DNA of 64,000 bases, from assembly GCA_963791315.1 (NCBI GenBank), contig CAWBRQ010000007.1, forward strand, positions 372,001 through 436,000, given 5' to 3'. Below the pieces are notes generated by a model that was not told the DNA's origin, did not search any database, and was given only the letters and a program-made list of their open reading frames with translations. Positions 1-9,844 of this stretch are shown piece after piece. Position numbers and translations under genes: made by a program. Source of the DNA: JACCZX01 sp963791315 (GTDB taxonomy: Bacteria > Pseudomonadota > Gammaproteobacteria > Burkholderiales > Burkholderiaceae_F). Numbering within the stretch: the stretch's first letter is position 1; each line of letters opens with the position of its first letter.

Positions 1-1524
1 GGCTACAAGCTGAAGCTTAATTCGTACGATCTCGGGGTCGACATCGAGCTGCACGATGCCTTGCAGCGAATTCGCTTCGAGCATCCTGAAGTACGCTGCG
101 TCGTCGTCACCGGCAAGGATCGAATTTTCTGTTCGGGCGCCAATATTTTCATGCTCGGTCTGTCGTCACACGGGTGGAAAGTCAACTTCTGCAAGTTCAC
201 GAACGAAACGCGCAACGGCATTGAAGACGCCAGCCGCAACTCGGGATTGAAGTTCATTGCTGCGTGCAACGGGACGACGGCTGGTGGCGGCTACGAGCTC
301 GCGCTCGCCTGCGATGAGATTTTTCTAGTCGACGATCGCTCGTCCGCCGTCAGCCTGCCCGAAGTGCCGCTGCTCGGCGTGCTGCCGGGAACCGGCGGGC
401 TGACGCGGCTTACCGACAAGCGCAAGGTGAGGCACGACCTCGCCGATATTTTCTGCACCACAACCGAAGGAGTCCGCGGCGCGCGAGCCAAGCAATGGCG
501 GCTTGTCGATGCAGTCGTCAAATCGCAGCAGTTCAGCGCCGAGGTCAAGCGGCGCGCGCTTGAATTGGCTGCGCTCAGCGATCGGCCCGCAGTTGAAACG
601 ACACGGCAACGCGGTATCACGCTGGCACCGCTGAAGCGCACGATCGACGAAGCGGGTTATCACTACGAATTCGTCGATGCGTCCATCGATCGCACGGCGC
701 GGCGTGCCACATTGACGGTGAGTGCGCCGGATGCACCGCAACCGCGCACCATCGACGCGATCGTCGCTGCCGGCTGCGACTGGTGGCCGCTGGCGATGGC
801 GCGCGAGCTCGACGATGCGATCCTGATGCTGCGTACCAATCAGATCGACATTGGCACGTGGCTGTTGAAGACACGCGGCGACCCCAATGCCGTGCTCGCG
901 GTGGACGCCGTGCTCGACGAGCACCGCGCGCATTGGTTTGTGCGTGAGACGATCGGCATGCTTAGACGCACCCTCGCACGCCTCGACGTTTCATCGCGCA
1001 CGATGTTCGCCTTGATCGAGCGCGGATCGTGTTTCGCCGGGACGCTATTGGAGCTCGCGCTGGCCGCTGACCGTAGTTACATGACAGCGGAAGGCGCGGC
1101 TATCGCATTGTCCACACTGAACTTCGGCACGTATCCGCGCGTCGATCAATTGGCCCGCATCGATGCGCGTTTTTATCGCGATCCGGACCCGGTTGCGCAT
1201 GCTCGTGCGGCGATTGGAAAAAAATTGGGCTCAAGTGAAGCGCTGGAACTGGGCCTCGTGACCGTCGCGCCGGACGAGCTCGACTGGGCCGACGAAATAC
1301 GCATCGCTCTTGAAGAACGCGCGAGCATGTCGCCGGACGCGCTGACCGGCATGGAAGCCAACCTGCGCTTTGGTGTTACCGAGACGATGGAAACGCGCGT
1401 GTTCGGGCGGCTGTCTGCGTGGCAGAACTGGATCTTCTCGCGCCCGAATGCGGTGGGTGAAGCCGGGGCACTGAAGGTATACGGCAGCGGCAACAAAGCA
1501 CGATTCAATTGGGAACGAGTATGA
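1..1524 (+). CDS. boxC: Benzoyl-CoA-dihydrodiol lyase BoxC (5' partial)
   Basis: BoxC opens the ring of 2,3-epoxybenzoyl-CoA hydrolytically in the aerobic hybrid benzoate pathway, releasing formate. The reading frame is open from base 1 and already inside the conserved N-terminal part (KLNSYDLGVDIELHDA), so the start codon and some 45-50 residues lie outside the window. A first crotonase-like half has the FCSGANIFMLG and GGGYELALACDE segments that form the CoA/oxyanion pocket. A second, more divergent crotonase-like half follows, as is usual in this roughly 550-residue family. The stop overlaps the ATG of boxB (ATGA), so the two are translationally coupled. An internal TTG at base 61 is not the start. 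Confidence 0.95.
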   Translation, partial: GYKLKLNSYDLGVDIELHDALQRIRFEHPEVRCVVVTGKDRIFCSGANIFMLGLSSHGWKVNFCKFTNETRNGIEDASRNSGLKFIAACNGTTAGGGYELALACDEIFLVDDRSSAVSLPEVPLLGVLPGTGGLTRLTDKRKVRHDLADIFCTTTEGVRGARAKQWRLVDAVVKSQQFSAEVKRRALELAALSDRPAVETTRQRGITLAPLKRTIDEAGYHYEFVDASIDRTARRATLTVSAPDAPQPRTIDAIVAAGCDWWPLAMARELDDAILMLRTNQIDIGTWLLKTRGDPNAVLAVDAVLDEHRAHWFVRETIGMLRRTLARLDVSSRTMFALIERGSCFAGTLLELALAADRSYMTAEGAAIALSTLNFGTYPRVDQLARIDARFYRDPDPVAHARAAIGKKLGSSEALELGLVTVAPDELDWADEIRIALEERASMSPDALTGMEANLRFGVTETMETRVFGRLSAWQNWIFSRPNAVGEAGALKVYGSGNKARFNWERV

Positions 1525-2960
1525 ACATTGGCGCGTCGAGCATCGCCACGGCCGACAGGATTCCTAACAACGTCGACCTGGGCGCTGACAAAACGCTGCA
1601 GCGCGCGCTCGAACACTGGCAGCCACGCTTCATCGACTGGTGGCGCGAAACCGGGCCTGACGGCAGCCACGGATTCGACGTTTATCTGCGCACCGCGATC
1701 AGCGTCGAGCGTGACGGCTGGGCCAATTTCGGCTACGTGAAAATGCCTGAGTACCGATGGGGCATCTTTCTGAATCCTGTGCAGCCGGGCGGCACGATTC
1801 AATTCGGCGATCACAAGGGTCAACCGGTGTGGCAGGAAGTGCCGGGCGAGCATCGTGCGAATCTGCGCCGCATCATTGTCACGCAGGGTGACACCGAACC
1901 GGCGTCAGTCGAGCAACAGCGGCATCTTGGCTTGACCGCGCCGTCGCTGTACGACCTGCGCAATTTGTTTCAGATCAACGTCGAGGAAGGTCGTCACTTG
2001 TGGGCGATGGTCTATTTGCTGCATCGCTATTTCGGCCGCGACGGTCGCGAGGAGGCGGAAGCGCTGCTCGAACGCCGCTCGGGTGATCCCGATAACCCGC
2101 GCATTCTCGGAGCGTTTAACGAGAAAACGCCTGACTGGCTGGCATTTTTCATGTTCACGCACTTCACTGATCGGGACGGCAAATTTCAGCTGAACGCGCT
2201 CGCCGAATCGGGTTTTGCGCCGCTGGCGCGTACCACTCAGTTCATGCTGACGGAAGAGGCATATCACATGTTCGTCGGCGAATCGGGTGTCGCGCGCGTG
2301 ATTGCCCGCACTTGCGAGGTGATGAATCAGCTGAAGACCGATGATCCTGCCAAGGTGCGTGCGGCCGGCGCTATCGATCTGCCGACGATCCAGCGCTACC
2401 TGAATTTTCACTACAGCGTAACGATCGATCTGTTCGGCGCCGATCAGTCTTCGAATGCGGCGATCTTTTACAGCTCAGGGCTGAAAGGTCGCTTCAAGGA
2501 AGCGAAGCGTGATGATGATCATCTGCTGAAGGACGCGAGCTATATGGTGCTCGATGCTTCGTCGGGGGCGATCGTCGAGCGCGAAGTGCCGATGCTGAAC
2601 GCGCTGAACGAAGTGCTGCGCGACGATTTCATCCGGGATTCCGAGGCGGGTATTGGCCGCTGGAACCGTGTGATCGAAAAGTCGGGTCTTCCCAATCGAC
2701 TTACGCTTCCACACAAGGCGTTCAACCGCCGCATCGGATCGCTGGCGGGCGTCCGTGTGTCGCCTGAGGGTCGCATTGCCGCAGAAGACGAATGGAACTC
2801 GCGACTGCAGGACTGGATGCCCACCGAGAGCGATCGCTCTTTCGTCGCGTCGCTGATGAAGCGGGTCGTCGAGCCGGGCAAGTATGCGGGCTGGATCGCG
2901 CCACCGCGCGTGCCGGTCAATGAGCAGCCGATGGACTTCGAGTACGTGCGATTTAACTGA
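1521..2960 (+). CDS. boxB: Benzoyl-CoA 2,3-epoxidase, oxygenase component BoxB
   Basis: BoxB is the di-iron oxygenase that epoxidises benzoyl-CoA using electrons from the BoxA reductase. From the ATG at 1521 it is 479 residues, the family's usual length. Two ExxH-type metal motifs are visible, E156-G-R-H159 and E246-A-Y-H249, within helices typical of carboxylate-bridged di-iron proteins. The reading frame extends upstream to a TTG at 1509, but the ATG that overlaps the boxC stop is the better start. boxA is not in the window; the next gene is a MaoC-like hydratase. The order boxC-boxB matches known box operons. Confidence 0.95.
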   Translation: MNIGASSIATADRIPNNVDLGADKTLQRALEHWQPRFIDWWRETGPDGSHGFDVYLRTAISVERDGWANFGYVKMPEYRWGIFLNPVQPGGTIQFGDHKGQPVWQEVPGEHRANLRRIIVTQGDTEPASVEQQRHLGLTAPSLYDLRNLFQINVEEGRHLWAMVYLLHRYFGRDGREEAEALLERRSGDPDNPRILGAFNEKTPDWLAFFMFTHFTDRDGKFQLNALAESGFAPLARTTQFMLTEEAYHMFVGESGVARVIARTCEVMNQLKTDDPAKVRAAGAIDLPTIQRYLNFHYSVTIDLFGADQSSNAAIFYSSGLKGRFKEAKRDDDHLLKDASYMVLDASSGAIVEREVPMLNALNEVLRDDFIRDSEAGIGRWNRVIEKSGLPNRLTLPHKAFNRRIGSLAGVRVSPEGRIAAEDEWNSRLQDWMPTESDRSFVASLMKRVVEPGKYAGWIAPPRVPVNEQPMDFEYVRFN

Positions 2961-2993
2961 TAGCGAAGCCAGCCGCCGACGGTAGCGACCGGT

Positions 2994-3443
2994 ATGAAGT
3001 TCGACGAGCTCTATACGGGACAACTGATCGATGCGGGTTCGGTGACGGTAACCGAAGAACAGATCATCCGCTTCGCGCGCGAGTTTGATCCGCAGTGGTT
3101 CCATATCGATCCGCAGCGCGCGGCAGCGAGCCGGTGGAACGGGCTGATTGCGAGCGGCTGGCACACGTGCTGCCTCGCGATGAAGCTCGTCGTCGACAAT
3201 GTTCTCGCCGGCTCGGAGTCTTTTGGTTCACCTGGCCTGACGAATCTCAACTGGTCAAATCCGGTACGTCCGGGCGATCACTTGAGATTGCAGATCGAAG
3301 TCAGCGACGTCAGAACTGCGCGGTCGCGTCCGACGCTCGGAATCGTTCGCTGGACCTGGCGGATGCGCAATCAGCGCGATGCCGACGTGCTCAGTTTGGA
3401 GGCAACCAGTCTGTTTGAACTGAGCAGTTTCACAGACGTTTAA
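2994..3443 (+). CDS. MaoC-like hot-dog dehydratase
   Basis: This 149-residue protein has the single hot-dog domain of MaoC/(R)-enoyl-CoA hydratases. The segment around FDPQWFHIDPQRAA is the characteristic Asp...His dyad region (D-P-Q-x-x-H), and a typical Gly-rich turn follows (GLIASGWHTCCLAMKL). It starts 33 bases after boxB on the same strand, so it is probably co-transcribed with the box genes and could hydrate an enoyl-CoA formed after ring cleavage. The substrate cannot be read from sequence. Confidence 0.85.
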   Translation: MKFDELYTGQLIDAGSVTVTEEQIIRFAREFDPQWFHIDPQRAAASRWNGLIASGWHTCCLAMKLVVDNVLAGSESFGSPGLTNLNWSNPVRPGDHLRLQIEVSDVRTARSRPTLGIVRWTWRMRNQRDADVLSLEATSLFELSSFTDV

Positions 3444-3522
3444 CCCCGAAAGCGTGTTTGGCCCGTTTCAGCTTGCAGGCGCATCGCACCCGCTCGATCC
3501 GCCGCCCGCTGAAAGGCATGAC

Positions 3523-6451
3523 ATGACGGCCCGCACGACCCGGTTTTTACTCTCTGTTGGTGCCGCCTGCGCGGCACTGGCAGTCGCAACGGCCACCCTG
3601 GCCCAGCCTCGACAGCACTTGGTGCCGTCGCCGCCACCCACGGCGTGGCGACCGCCGGTGCTTCAGGTTCAGGGGGCGGAGCAGCCAATCCGCCTGCAGG
3701 CGTTGAAGATCGATGTCGAGGTCTCGGCCGGGGTCGCTGAAACGCGCGTGCAGATGGAATTCTTCAATCCGAACGGGCGCGTCCTCGAAGGCAAACTTCA
3801 GTTTCCGCTTGCCAGCGGCCAAATTGTCAGCGGGTTTGCACTCGACGTCGACGGCGAGTTGCGCGACGCGGTGCCGGTCGAAAAGGCGCGTGCACAGCAA
3901 GTCTTCGAAGACATCGTACGACGGCGGGTTGACCCGGGTCTTCTGCAGACGACGCTTGGCAACAACTACGAGCTACGCATCTATCCGCTTGCGCCCGGCA
4001 AAACACGCACCGTTGTGCTGCGGCTGGTTGAGGCGGCGAGCACGCGACTTTCTTTGCCGCTTGCCTATGCAAAAGCCGTTGACCGCTTCGAGGTCTCGTT
4101 GCGTTACGCGAGTGCGGCTGTGCGGCCGCAGATCGTCAGCGCCAACCCCCTCGGCCTGGCGTTCGAGCGCGATCCGCTCGGGGGCTTCGTTGCGCGGCGA
4201 TCACTCGAAAGCGCGCCGCTTCCGACCGATCCGCTGGTCGTGCAGGCAACTGCTGCGAGCGGCGTTGAGATTACGACCGAGCAGCGCGGAGGTGACACTT
4301 TCTTCACGCTCAATCTGGCGGTATCGCCGCAGATCGGCGCCGCGGCCGATACCGCGCCATGTGCAGATTGTGTGGGACGCGTCCGGCTCAGCCGCCGGCC
4401 GGCAGTTCGACCGCGAGCTGGCGCTGCTCGACGCTTACTTCAGGCGCGCAGGAACAATAACGGTCACTCTGACTCGCTTCGCCGATGTCGTATTCGCAGG
4501 CGAGCGCTTTATCGTGAAGGACGGTGACTGGACCGCATTGCGCCGTGCTTTGCAGGCGACGGTCTACGACGGTGCGAGTCAGCTCGGTGCCGTGCAGCAC
4601 GATGGAGTCTCGCAGGAGGCGCTCTGGTTCACCGACGGCCTCGCCAACTACGGCGCGCACTGGCGGCGCTCATTTCCCGTGCCTGCCTATATGGTGCACA
4701 GCTCGGCGAGCGCGGACCCGGCAGCGCTACAAGCGGTCGCAGAGGCAAGCGGCGGGCGCCGCATTGACCTGACGAGCCTGACCAAAGTGCAGGCCGCCGA
4801 CGTCTTGCTTGGACGCGGCACGCAACTGGTCGACTTATCGGCGCTTGGCGCGAAGGACGTCGTCGTCGAGTCACACCATGCGAACGGCGGTCGATTGGTC
4901 GTCGCCGGGATGCTCACCGCGAAGAGTGCCGATCTGACGCTTCGCCTGCGTGGCAGCGACGGCGCTGTTACGACGCGAACCGTGCGCATCGAAGCAGGGC
5001 GCAACTCGTCACGTCTGGCAGCGGTGCAGTGGGCGCGTCTGACACTCGCGTCGCTCGAAGGTGATCCGGATGTCAACAAAGCGTACATACGCGATATCGG
5101 CCGGCGCTTCGCATTGGCGACGCGCGAAACGTCGTTGCTCGTCCTCGAGCAGGTCGACGACTATGTTCGGAACGACATCGAGCCGCCGCCGTCGCTGCGT
5201 GCGGCGTACGACCGGCTGGCGGCAACGACTAAGAAGAATCGCTCGCAGAGCGATGCAGCGCGGCTGGCACAGGTGATACGGCGCTTCGAGACGCGCGTCG
5301 CCTGGTGGAATCGCACTTTTCCGAAAGACGAGCCTGCCAAGATCCTGCAGATCGCGAAGTCGCAGGCAGGTGCGCTCGGTCAAACCCAGGAATCGTCGCG
5401 CCAACAACGTGCCGACGCACCGCGTGACGCCTCGGCGTCCCGGCCGGTGGCGTCTCCAGCGCCGGCTTCACGTCTCGCCGCAGCACCGGCCGAACGGGAA
5501 GAGAAAGACCGTGGTCGATCGGCCGAGCCGAGCATCTCAATCGCTCTCAAGCCCGCCTCATCAGACTCGGCGTGGACAAAGCGACTGAACGCGACAGAGC
5601 CAAGAAGCTGGCACATGGTTTACCTCGACGAGCGGCGCGACAACGCGATGAGCGTCGGCTTCTTTCTCGACACCGCCGAGTTTTTTCTGCAGAAAGGCCA
5701 GCGCGAGTTGGGCCTGCGCGCACTATCGAACCTGGCAGAAATGGATTTGCAGAACCGGCAGGTGCTAAGACTGCTGGCGTATCGGCTGCAGCAGGCGGGC
5801 GAGATCGCTCTGGCGCTGCCAATTTTCGAGCGTGTACTCGAGTTGGCACCGAACGAGCCGCAGTCGCACCGCGACCTTGGGCTGGCGCTGGCGCAATCGG
5901 GCCAGTCGCAACGCGCTGTTGACCGGTTGTACGAGGTTGTCATCGGCGCCTGGGACTCGCGCTTCGCCGATATCGACTTGATCTCTCTCGCGGAGCTCAA
6001 CGCTGTTGTCGCCGATGCGGAGCGCGCAGGCAAGCCGGTCGACGTTTCGGCGATCGAGCCGCGCTTGCTGAAGAACTTGCCGCTCGACGTACGTGTCGTT
6101 CTCGCCTGGGACGCGGATGCCACCGATGTCGATCTGCACGTGATCGACCCGAACGGCGACGAAGTCTTTTACGGCCGCAACCTCTCGTATCAGGGCGGCG
6201 CAATTACGCGCGATGCAACCGGCGGCTACGGGCCGGAGGAGTTTGCACTCAGAAATGCCAAGCCCGGCAAATACCGGGTCGAGGCGAATTTCTTCGGCCA
6301 CCGCCAGCAGGTGCTGACCTCGAGCACAGGTCTGATGCTGTGGTTATCGAGCGGCTTCGGCACGCCCGCGCAGCAGGATCAGCGCACGACACTGCGTCTG
6401 AAGAGTGAAGGTGGTCAGCGTGTCGTCGTTGGCGAGTTCGAAGTAAAGTGA
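3523..6451 (+). CDS. VIT/vWA/TPR/DUF2135 envelope protein (frameshifted)
   Basis: Reconstructed length is about 975 residues. A signal peptide (residues 1-28, ending ATLAQ) precedes a VIT domain (about 45-170). A von Willebrand A domain follows, with the metal-binding DxSxS motif in VWDASGSA. Then come an Ala/Pro/Arg-rich linker, a TPR-like helical stretch (about 690-790), and a C-terminal DUF2135/YfaP-like domain with VDLHVIDPNGDEVFYG. The N-terminal third and the rest lie in different frames; one extra base around 4351-4359 joins AADT to HVQIVWDAS. The ATG at 3523 is preceded by a modest AAGG. The function is unknown; VIT-vWA proteins are generally extracytoplasmic adhesion or assembly factors. 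It does not obviously belong to the box operon. Confidence 0.8.
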
Positions 6452-6622
6452 TAGGAGCTGGTGCACCGCTCGCCCCGGCGCTTTGGCCAAGACAATGCCT
6501 GGATGCGAAATCAGCATGCAGCGAAACTCTAATATCCGCTATCGACCAGGACCCGACGGTCGCGACCGACAGCTTCAAGGCGGTTGAGTCGCCCTCGGAC
6601 GGCCTGCAACCGCCTGAGTCCC
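6452..6622. other. Short convergent gap, nothing recognised
   Basis: The 171 bases between two convergent genes hold no credible open frame. I see no clear hairpin followed by a T run, so no terminator is called. Confidence 0.5.
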
Positions 6623-7606
6623 TTACATCGTCTTCGCAAGCCAGGCGAGAACGTCGCGCTGCACCTCGTCGCGGTTGGTTTCGTTCAGCACTTCGTGACG
6701 GGCGCCGGGGTAGTAGTGCGTCTCGATGCGAGTCAGGCCGAGCGCGTTGTAGCGCTCCACCAGCCGCCGAGTGCCGACCAGGTTCTCGCCGACCGGGTCG
6801 AGCTCGCCCTGAATGACGAGCACCGGCAGGGTCTTCGGGATGCGCGCCTCGAGGGCCGGGTCGCGCATGCGTGCGAAGCCAACAAAGATGTCGCGCGCAA
6901 GCTCATTCGTGAACGCGAAGCCGCAGAGCGGATCTGTCGTGTACTTCTTGACCTCGTCGGCATCGCGGCTCAGCCACTCGAAGCCTGTGGGGCCGCCGAA
7001 GGGCTTGTTGAAGTCCTTGAAGAGGCCCGCCCATACCGCCGAGTCGCCGAGCGGCTCCTTGCGCACCGCGTCGTTGAGCAGATCGATCAGCTGCGGCGGC
7101 ACCCCCGGACGGTACGACGTGCCGCTGAGAATCAGCCCGTCCAGCAGGTCGGCGCGGCGCTCGATGTAGTCCTGCGCCATGAACGAGCCGAGGCTGTGGC
7201 CGAAAAGTACAAGCTTGGCGCCCGGGTGGGCAGTCCGCAGCCGTTGACTGAACGCGATCTCGTCTTCAACCATGCGGTTCCAGGCGTCGGGGCCGGCGTC
7301 GCCGGTTTTGCCAGAGCGCAGCCGCGTGCGGCCGTGACCGCGATGATCGGTGGCGTAGACCGCGTAGCCGCTGGCCACGGCAAGCTTCGCGAAGCGGTCG
7401 TAGCGGCTGCTGTGCTCGGCTGCCCCGTGCACCACCTGCAATACCGTCTTGGGCGTACCAGCGGGCAGCCATCGGCGGTAGGAGACGCGCGTGCCGTCGC
7501 CGGCGCTGAACTGCTGCCAGTCGGCTGCGTCGCCGATCGGCGTGGCGCATCCGGCGAGCACGGCTGAGCCGGCCGCCATCACCATTTGACGTCGAGTTGC
7601 GTTCAT
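6623..7606 (-). CDS. Alpha/beta hydrolase lipoprotein, monoacylglycerol-lipase-like
   Basis: This 327-residue serine hydrolase has a nucleophile elbow GHSLGSF, an early HG motif (VVHGAAEHSSRY) and DHRGHGRT, all typical of the monoacylglycerol lipase/lysophospholipase branch (hydrolase_4). The acid is likely in GELDPVGE and the histidine in GARHEVLNE. The N-terminus RRQMVMAAGSAVLAGC combines twin arginines with a lipobox (LAGC), suggesting export as a lipoprotein. The ATG at 7606 has AGGAG five bases upstream; the frame extends further upstream but without support. Its substrate is probably a lipid ester. Confidence 0.85.
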   Translation of the reverse strand: MNATRRQMVMAAGSAVLAGCATPIGDAADWQQFSAGDGTRVSYRRWLPAGTPKTVLQVVHGAAEHSSRYDRFAKLAVASGYAVYATDHRGHGRTRLRSGKTGDAGPDAWNRMVEDEIAFSQRLRTAHPGAKLVLFGHSLGSFMAQDYIERRADLLDGLILSGTSYRPGVPPQLIDLLNDAVRKEPLGDSAVWAGLFKDFNKPFGGPTGFEWLSRDADEVKKYTTDPLCGFAFTNELARDIFVGFARMRDPALEARIPKTLPVLVIQGELDPVGENLVGTRRLVERYNALGLTRIETHYYPGARHEVLNETNRDEVQRDVLAWLAKTM

Positions 7607-7959
7607 GGGGACTCCTGGAGTTGTGCGTGCAAACGCCGCCCGCCATGTCAGTTTAGTTTGACGCAGCACCGTTGCGCGCCTGACGTTTGCGTACACCCGG
7701 ACCCGGCCTATTTGTTGAAAAACTCTGTTTGGACGATGCCGCCGAAGATCCGAGCCTCGTAGGGCCATCGCCGTTTCCAGCGCACGGCGGGGTCCCGGCC
7801 ACTCGAGAACTCATGACTAAAAGTCGCTGTGTGAGTTTCAGAGGTACGCTCGACCGTCCTTGCTAGTCCCCCAGCACTCGAGGTGAATTTCTCAAGCTAG
7901 CGAAATGGAGTTTTTCAACATTGCCGCGACGGGCCGATCTTGATCAGCGGACCTCACAG
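7607..7959. other. Gene-free interval containing a MITE-like element
   Basis: 353 bases without a credible gene separate the hydrolase start from the barrel-protein stop. The middle is occupied by the inverted-repeat-bounded element at 7713-7920. The promoter of the hydrolase should lie at 7607-7712, but no convincing -35/-10 pair was picked out by eye. Confidence 0.6.
7713..7920. mobile_element. 208-bp MITE-like element with 13-bp perfect terminal inverted repeats
   Basis: The two ends are perfect inverted copies of TGTTGAAAAACTC (7713-7725 and 7908-7920). The match continues imperfectly inward (TGTTTGG versus CATTTCG). The interior has no open frame of note. Ends of the GAGTTTTTCAACA type recall terminal repeats of several insertion sequences, so this may be a non-autonomous derivative or an IS remnant. 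No clear target-site duplication is visible (flanks CCTAT and TTGCC). I cannot assign an IS family. Confidence 0.5.
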
Positions 7960-9098
7960 CTAGAAGGCGTACCCGGTCTTCAACAAGACGCCGTAGCTCC
8001 CGTTCTTGCCCTGCGCGTACTCGAGATTCAGAACGATGCCGACCGCCGGCTTGAGGATGTACTGCACCCCCGCGCCTGCGGCTGGAAAGAGGTTGGCGCT
8101 CTCGGAGCAGTTCTTCCCGTCACCGTAGGTGCAGGCAATTCCCGCGAAGATCGTAGCGGTCCATCGCTCGGCGAGCCGTAGCCGGGCCTCCCCTTCGATC
8201 TGAGACATGTACTCGCCGGTGTACTGGCCGACCTTGTAGCCGCGCAGTTGAACCGGCGCGAGGTTCTGAGTCGGAGCGTCTTTAGTGAGGTGATTGAGCT
8301 GACGAAAGGCAAATATGTTGCCGTTTCCGAACGGAATGTAGTGGCGGATATCGACACGATAGACGTCGAAATTTTGCTCTCCCCCGAGCGACTCACGATA
8401 GGCGAGGTTATTCAGACTCAGCACCCAGCCTCTGGTTGGCTTGAAGTCGCTGTCGCGCGAATCGTAGTAGGCAACGAGTCCGATGCCGCCCGACTTGTAG
8501 GGAGCGACTCCCAGCGTGTCCAGAACGAGATCGTCGAACGCCGTGTCTCCCGCAATAGCGAAGTTTTGGTAGATGCCCTGCGCACCCACGAACCAGTCGC
8601 CGTAGACGCGGTGCAGGTAGCGGCTGATGAATGATCTCAGCTCCGCGTTGTTTCGCAGCGGAACCCCGGTTCCGAGGTAATCGTCGTAGTCATTCTTAAT
8701 GTTGCCGTATGCCAGCGCCGCGTTCAGCCGCTGATGGTCCTCGCTGAAGGAGGTTCTGGCGAACGCACCCCCGACAATCGAGTCGGTGTTGGTGTACTGG
8801 CCCGTTACAGCGAATATGGAGGGCCGCGATTGCGGGTCGAACAGTGCAGGTAGCCGGCCATGGCGCCGAGCGTTACGCCGAGCTTGGGGCTGCTATTGAA
8901 TACCGGAGCGAAGAGCCAAGGAGAAGGCTTCTTCTGTTCGGGCACTGATGGCTGCGCGTCGGCATCCGCTGTCTTGCGTTCTTCTGTTTGTGCGAAGGCG
9001 CAGGAGCAAGTCAGCATCCAGGCAGCCCACGATGTGGAAACAAGAACCTGCAGCGCACGTCTGCTCAGGCTGCGAGCACGCAATGCTGCGGCCGTCAT
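7960..9098 (-). CDS. Surface-antigen/Omp85-type outer-membrane barrel protein (frameshifted)
   Basis: The reconstructed protein is about 379 residues. It has an N-terminal signal peptide (CSCAFAQTEE region), a Pro-rich linker and a long beta-barrel related to the bacterial surface antigen (BamA/TamA C-terminal) family. Visible features are alternating aromatic strands, YDSRDSDFKPTRGWVLS, and LRGYKVGQYTGE, which resembles the VRGY turn. It ends in ...KTGYAF with terminal Phe, the usual outer-membrane assembly signal. A missing base near 8841-8847 shifts the frame after MAGYL; adding one restores LFDPQSRPSIF. No POTRA domain is evident, so this is a short stand-alone member. The ATG at 9098 has AAGG upstream. 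Confidence 0.75.
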
Positions 9099-9185
9099 TG
9101 AGCCTTCTCATCTGGGAGGGAGAAAAAGCATAGCGTGCACGTAGAAACGCGGTCGCGACCTAGAACAGGAGTGGTTGCCCCGCGC

Positions 9186-9203
9186 GGCTCAGCGCGCTGA
9201 GCC
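9186..9203. repeat. 18-bp perfect palindrome between divergently spaced genes
   Basis: GGCTCAGCGCGCTGAGCC is fully self-complementary. It sits 24 bases past the stop of the HdeD-like gene and upstream of the barrel-protein start. It could form the stem of a transcript hairpin after the HdeD-like gene, but no T run follows on that strand, so a classical terminator is not supported. A regulator site is the alternative. Confidence 0.4.
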
Positions 9204-9226
9204 AAAAGTGATCTCAGTTGGCGGCG

Positions 9227-9790
9227 TTATGCAGCGGCCCGCGTGCCGGTCGGCTCGCGCACGAAGCGGCGTGCGCGGAGCGCCAGAGCGATCTTCAGCA
9301 CACCGACGAGGATTGCCCAGACACCGATCGCCCATACGAGTCCTAGCAGTCCGGCAACAGGCTGCCACATGATCAACGCGCCGAAGATGACGGATACCAC
9401 GCCGGCCAGAATCAGCAGCCACTCTCCGGTGATTTCCTTGCGCAGCTTTACACCCATCCAGATCATCAAGATACCGGTCGCGATTGCGTACGCCGCTAGC
9501 AACAGGACCATCACAGCCGCCGCCGCCTCGGGAGCGAGAAGGCCGATTGCGCCAGCGACGACGCCGAGGATGCCAACGAGCAACCAGAGCCACCGAGTGT
9601 TCGTCCGACCCCGAGCGCGCATTGCGCCGACGACTGTGAACACGCCATCGATCAGAATCGATGCGGCAAAGAACAGTGCCAAAAGCAGCAACGTCTGCAT
9701 CGGCCACGCAAGAGCCAGAACGCCAAACACGACCAACGCGATTCCGCCGATCAAGAGCGCCCACCAACCCTGCTTAAGTAAGCCTTGCAT
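9227..9790 (-). CDS. HdeD-like DUF308 membrane protein
   Basis: This 187-residue protein is almost entirely hydrophobic, with six predicted membrane segments arranged as repeated DUF308 pairs (for example WWALLIGGIALVVFGVLALA and LWLLVGILGVVAGAIGLLAP). It matches the HdeD family, whose E. coli founder is linked to acid resistance at high cell density. A strong GAGGAG lies ahead of the ATG. It has no operon partner here; the biochemical role of the family is unsettled. Confidence 0.85.
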   Translation of the reverse strand: MQGLLKQGWWALLIGGIALVVFGVLALAWPMQTLLLLALFFAASILIDGVFTVVGAMRARGRTNTRWLWLLVGILGVVAGAIGLLAPEAAAAVMVLLLAAYAIATGILMIWMGVKLRKEITGEWLLILAGVVSVIFGALIMWQPVAGLLGLVWAIGVWAILVGVLKIALALRARRFVREPTGTRAAA

Positions 9791-9844
9791 GTCGCGAAAC
9801 TCCTCTTTCGATTTACGACGTTGAACTGGCCGAGCCAGGCATTG

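Noticed and set aside
6584..7567. A 327-codon plus-strand frame opposite the alpha/beta hydrolase
   Set aside because: The minus-strand product has a catalytic triad, lipobox and ribosome site; the plus frame has none of these.
7690..7930. Intact insertion sequence
   Set aside because: Only 208 bases lie between the inverted repeats and there is no transposase frame. Called MITE-like instead.
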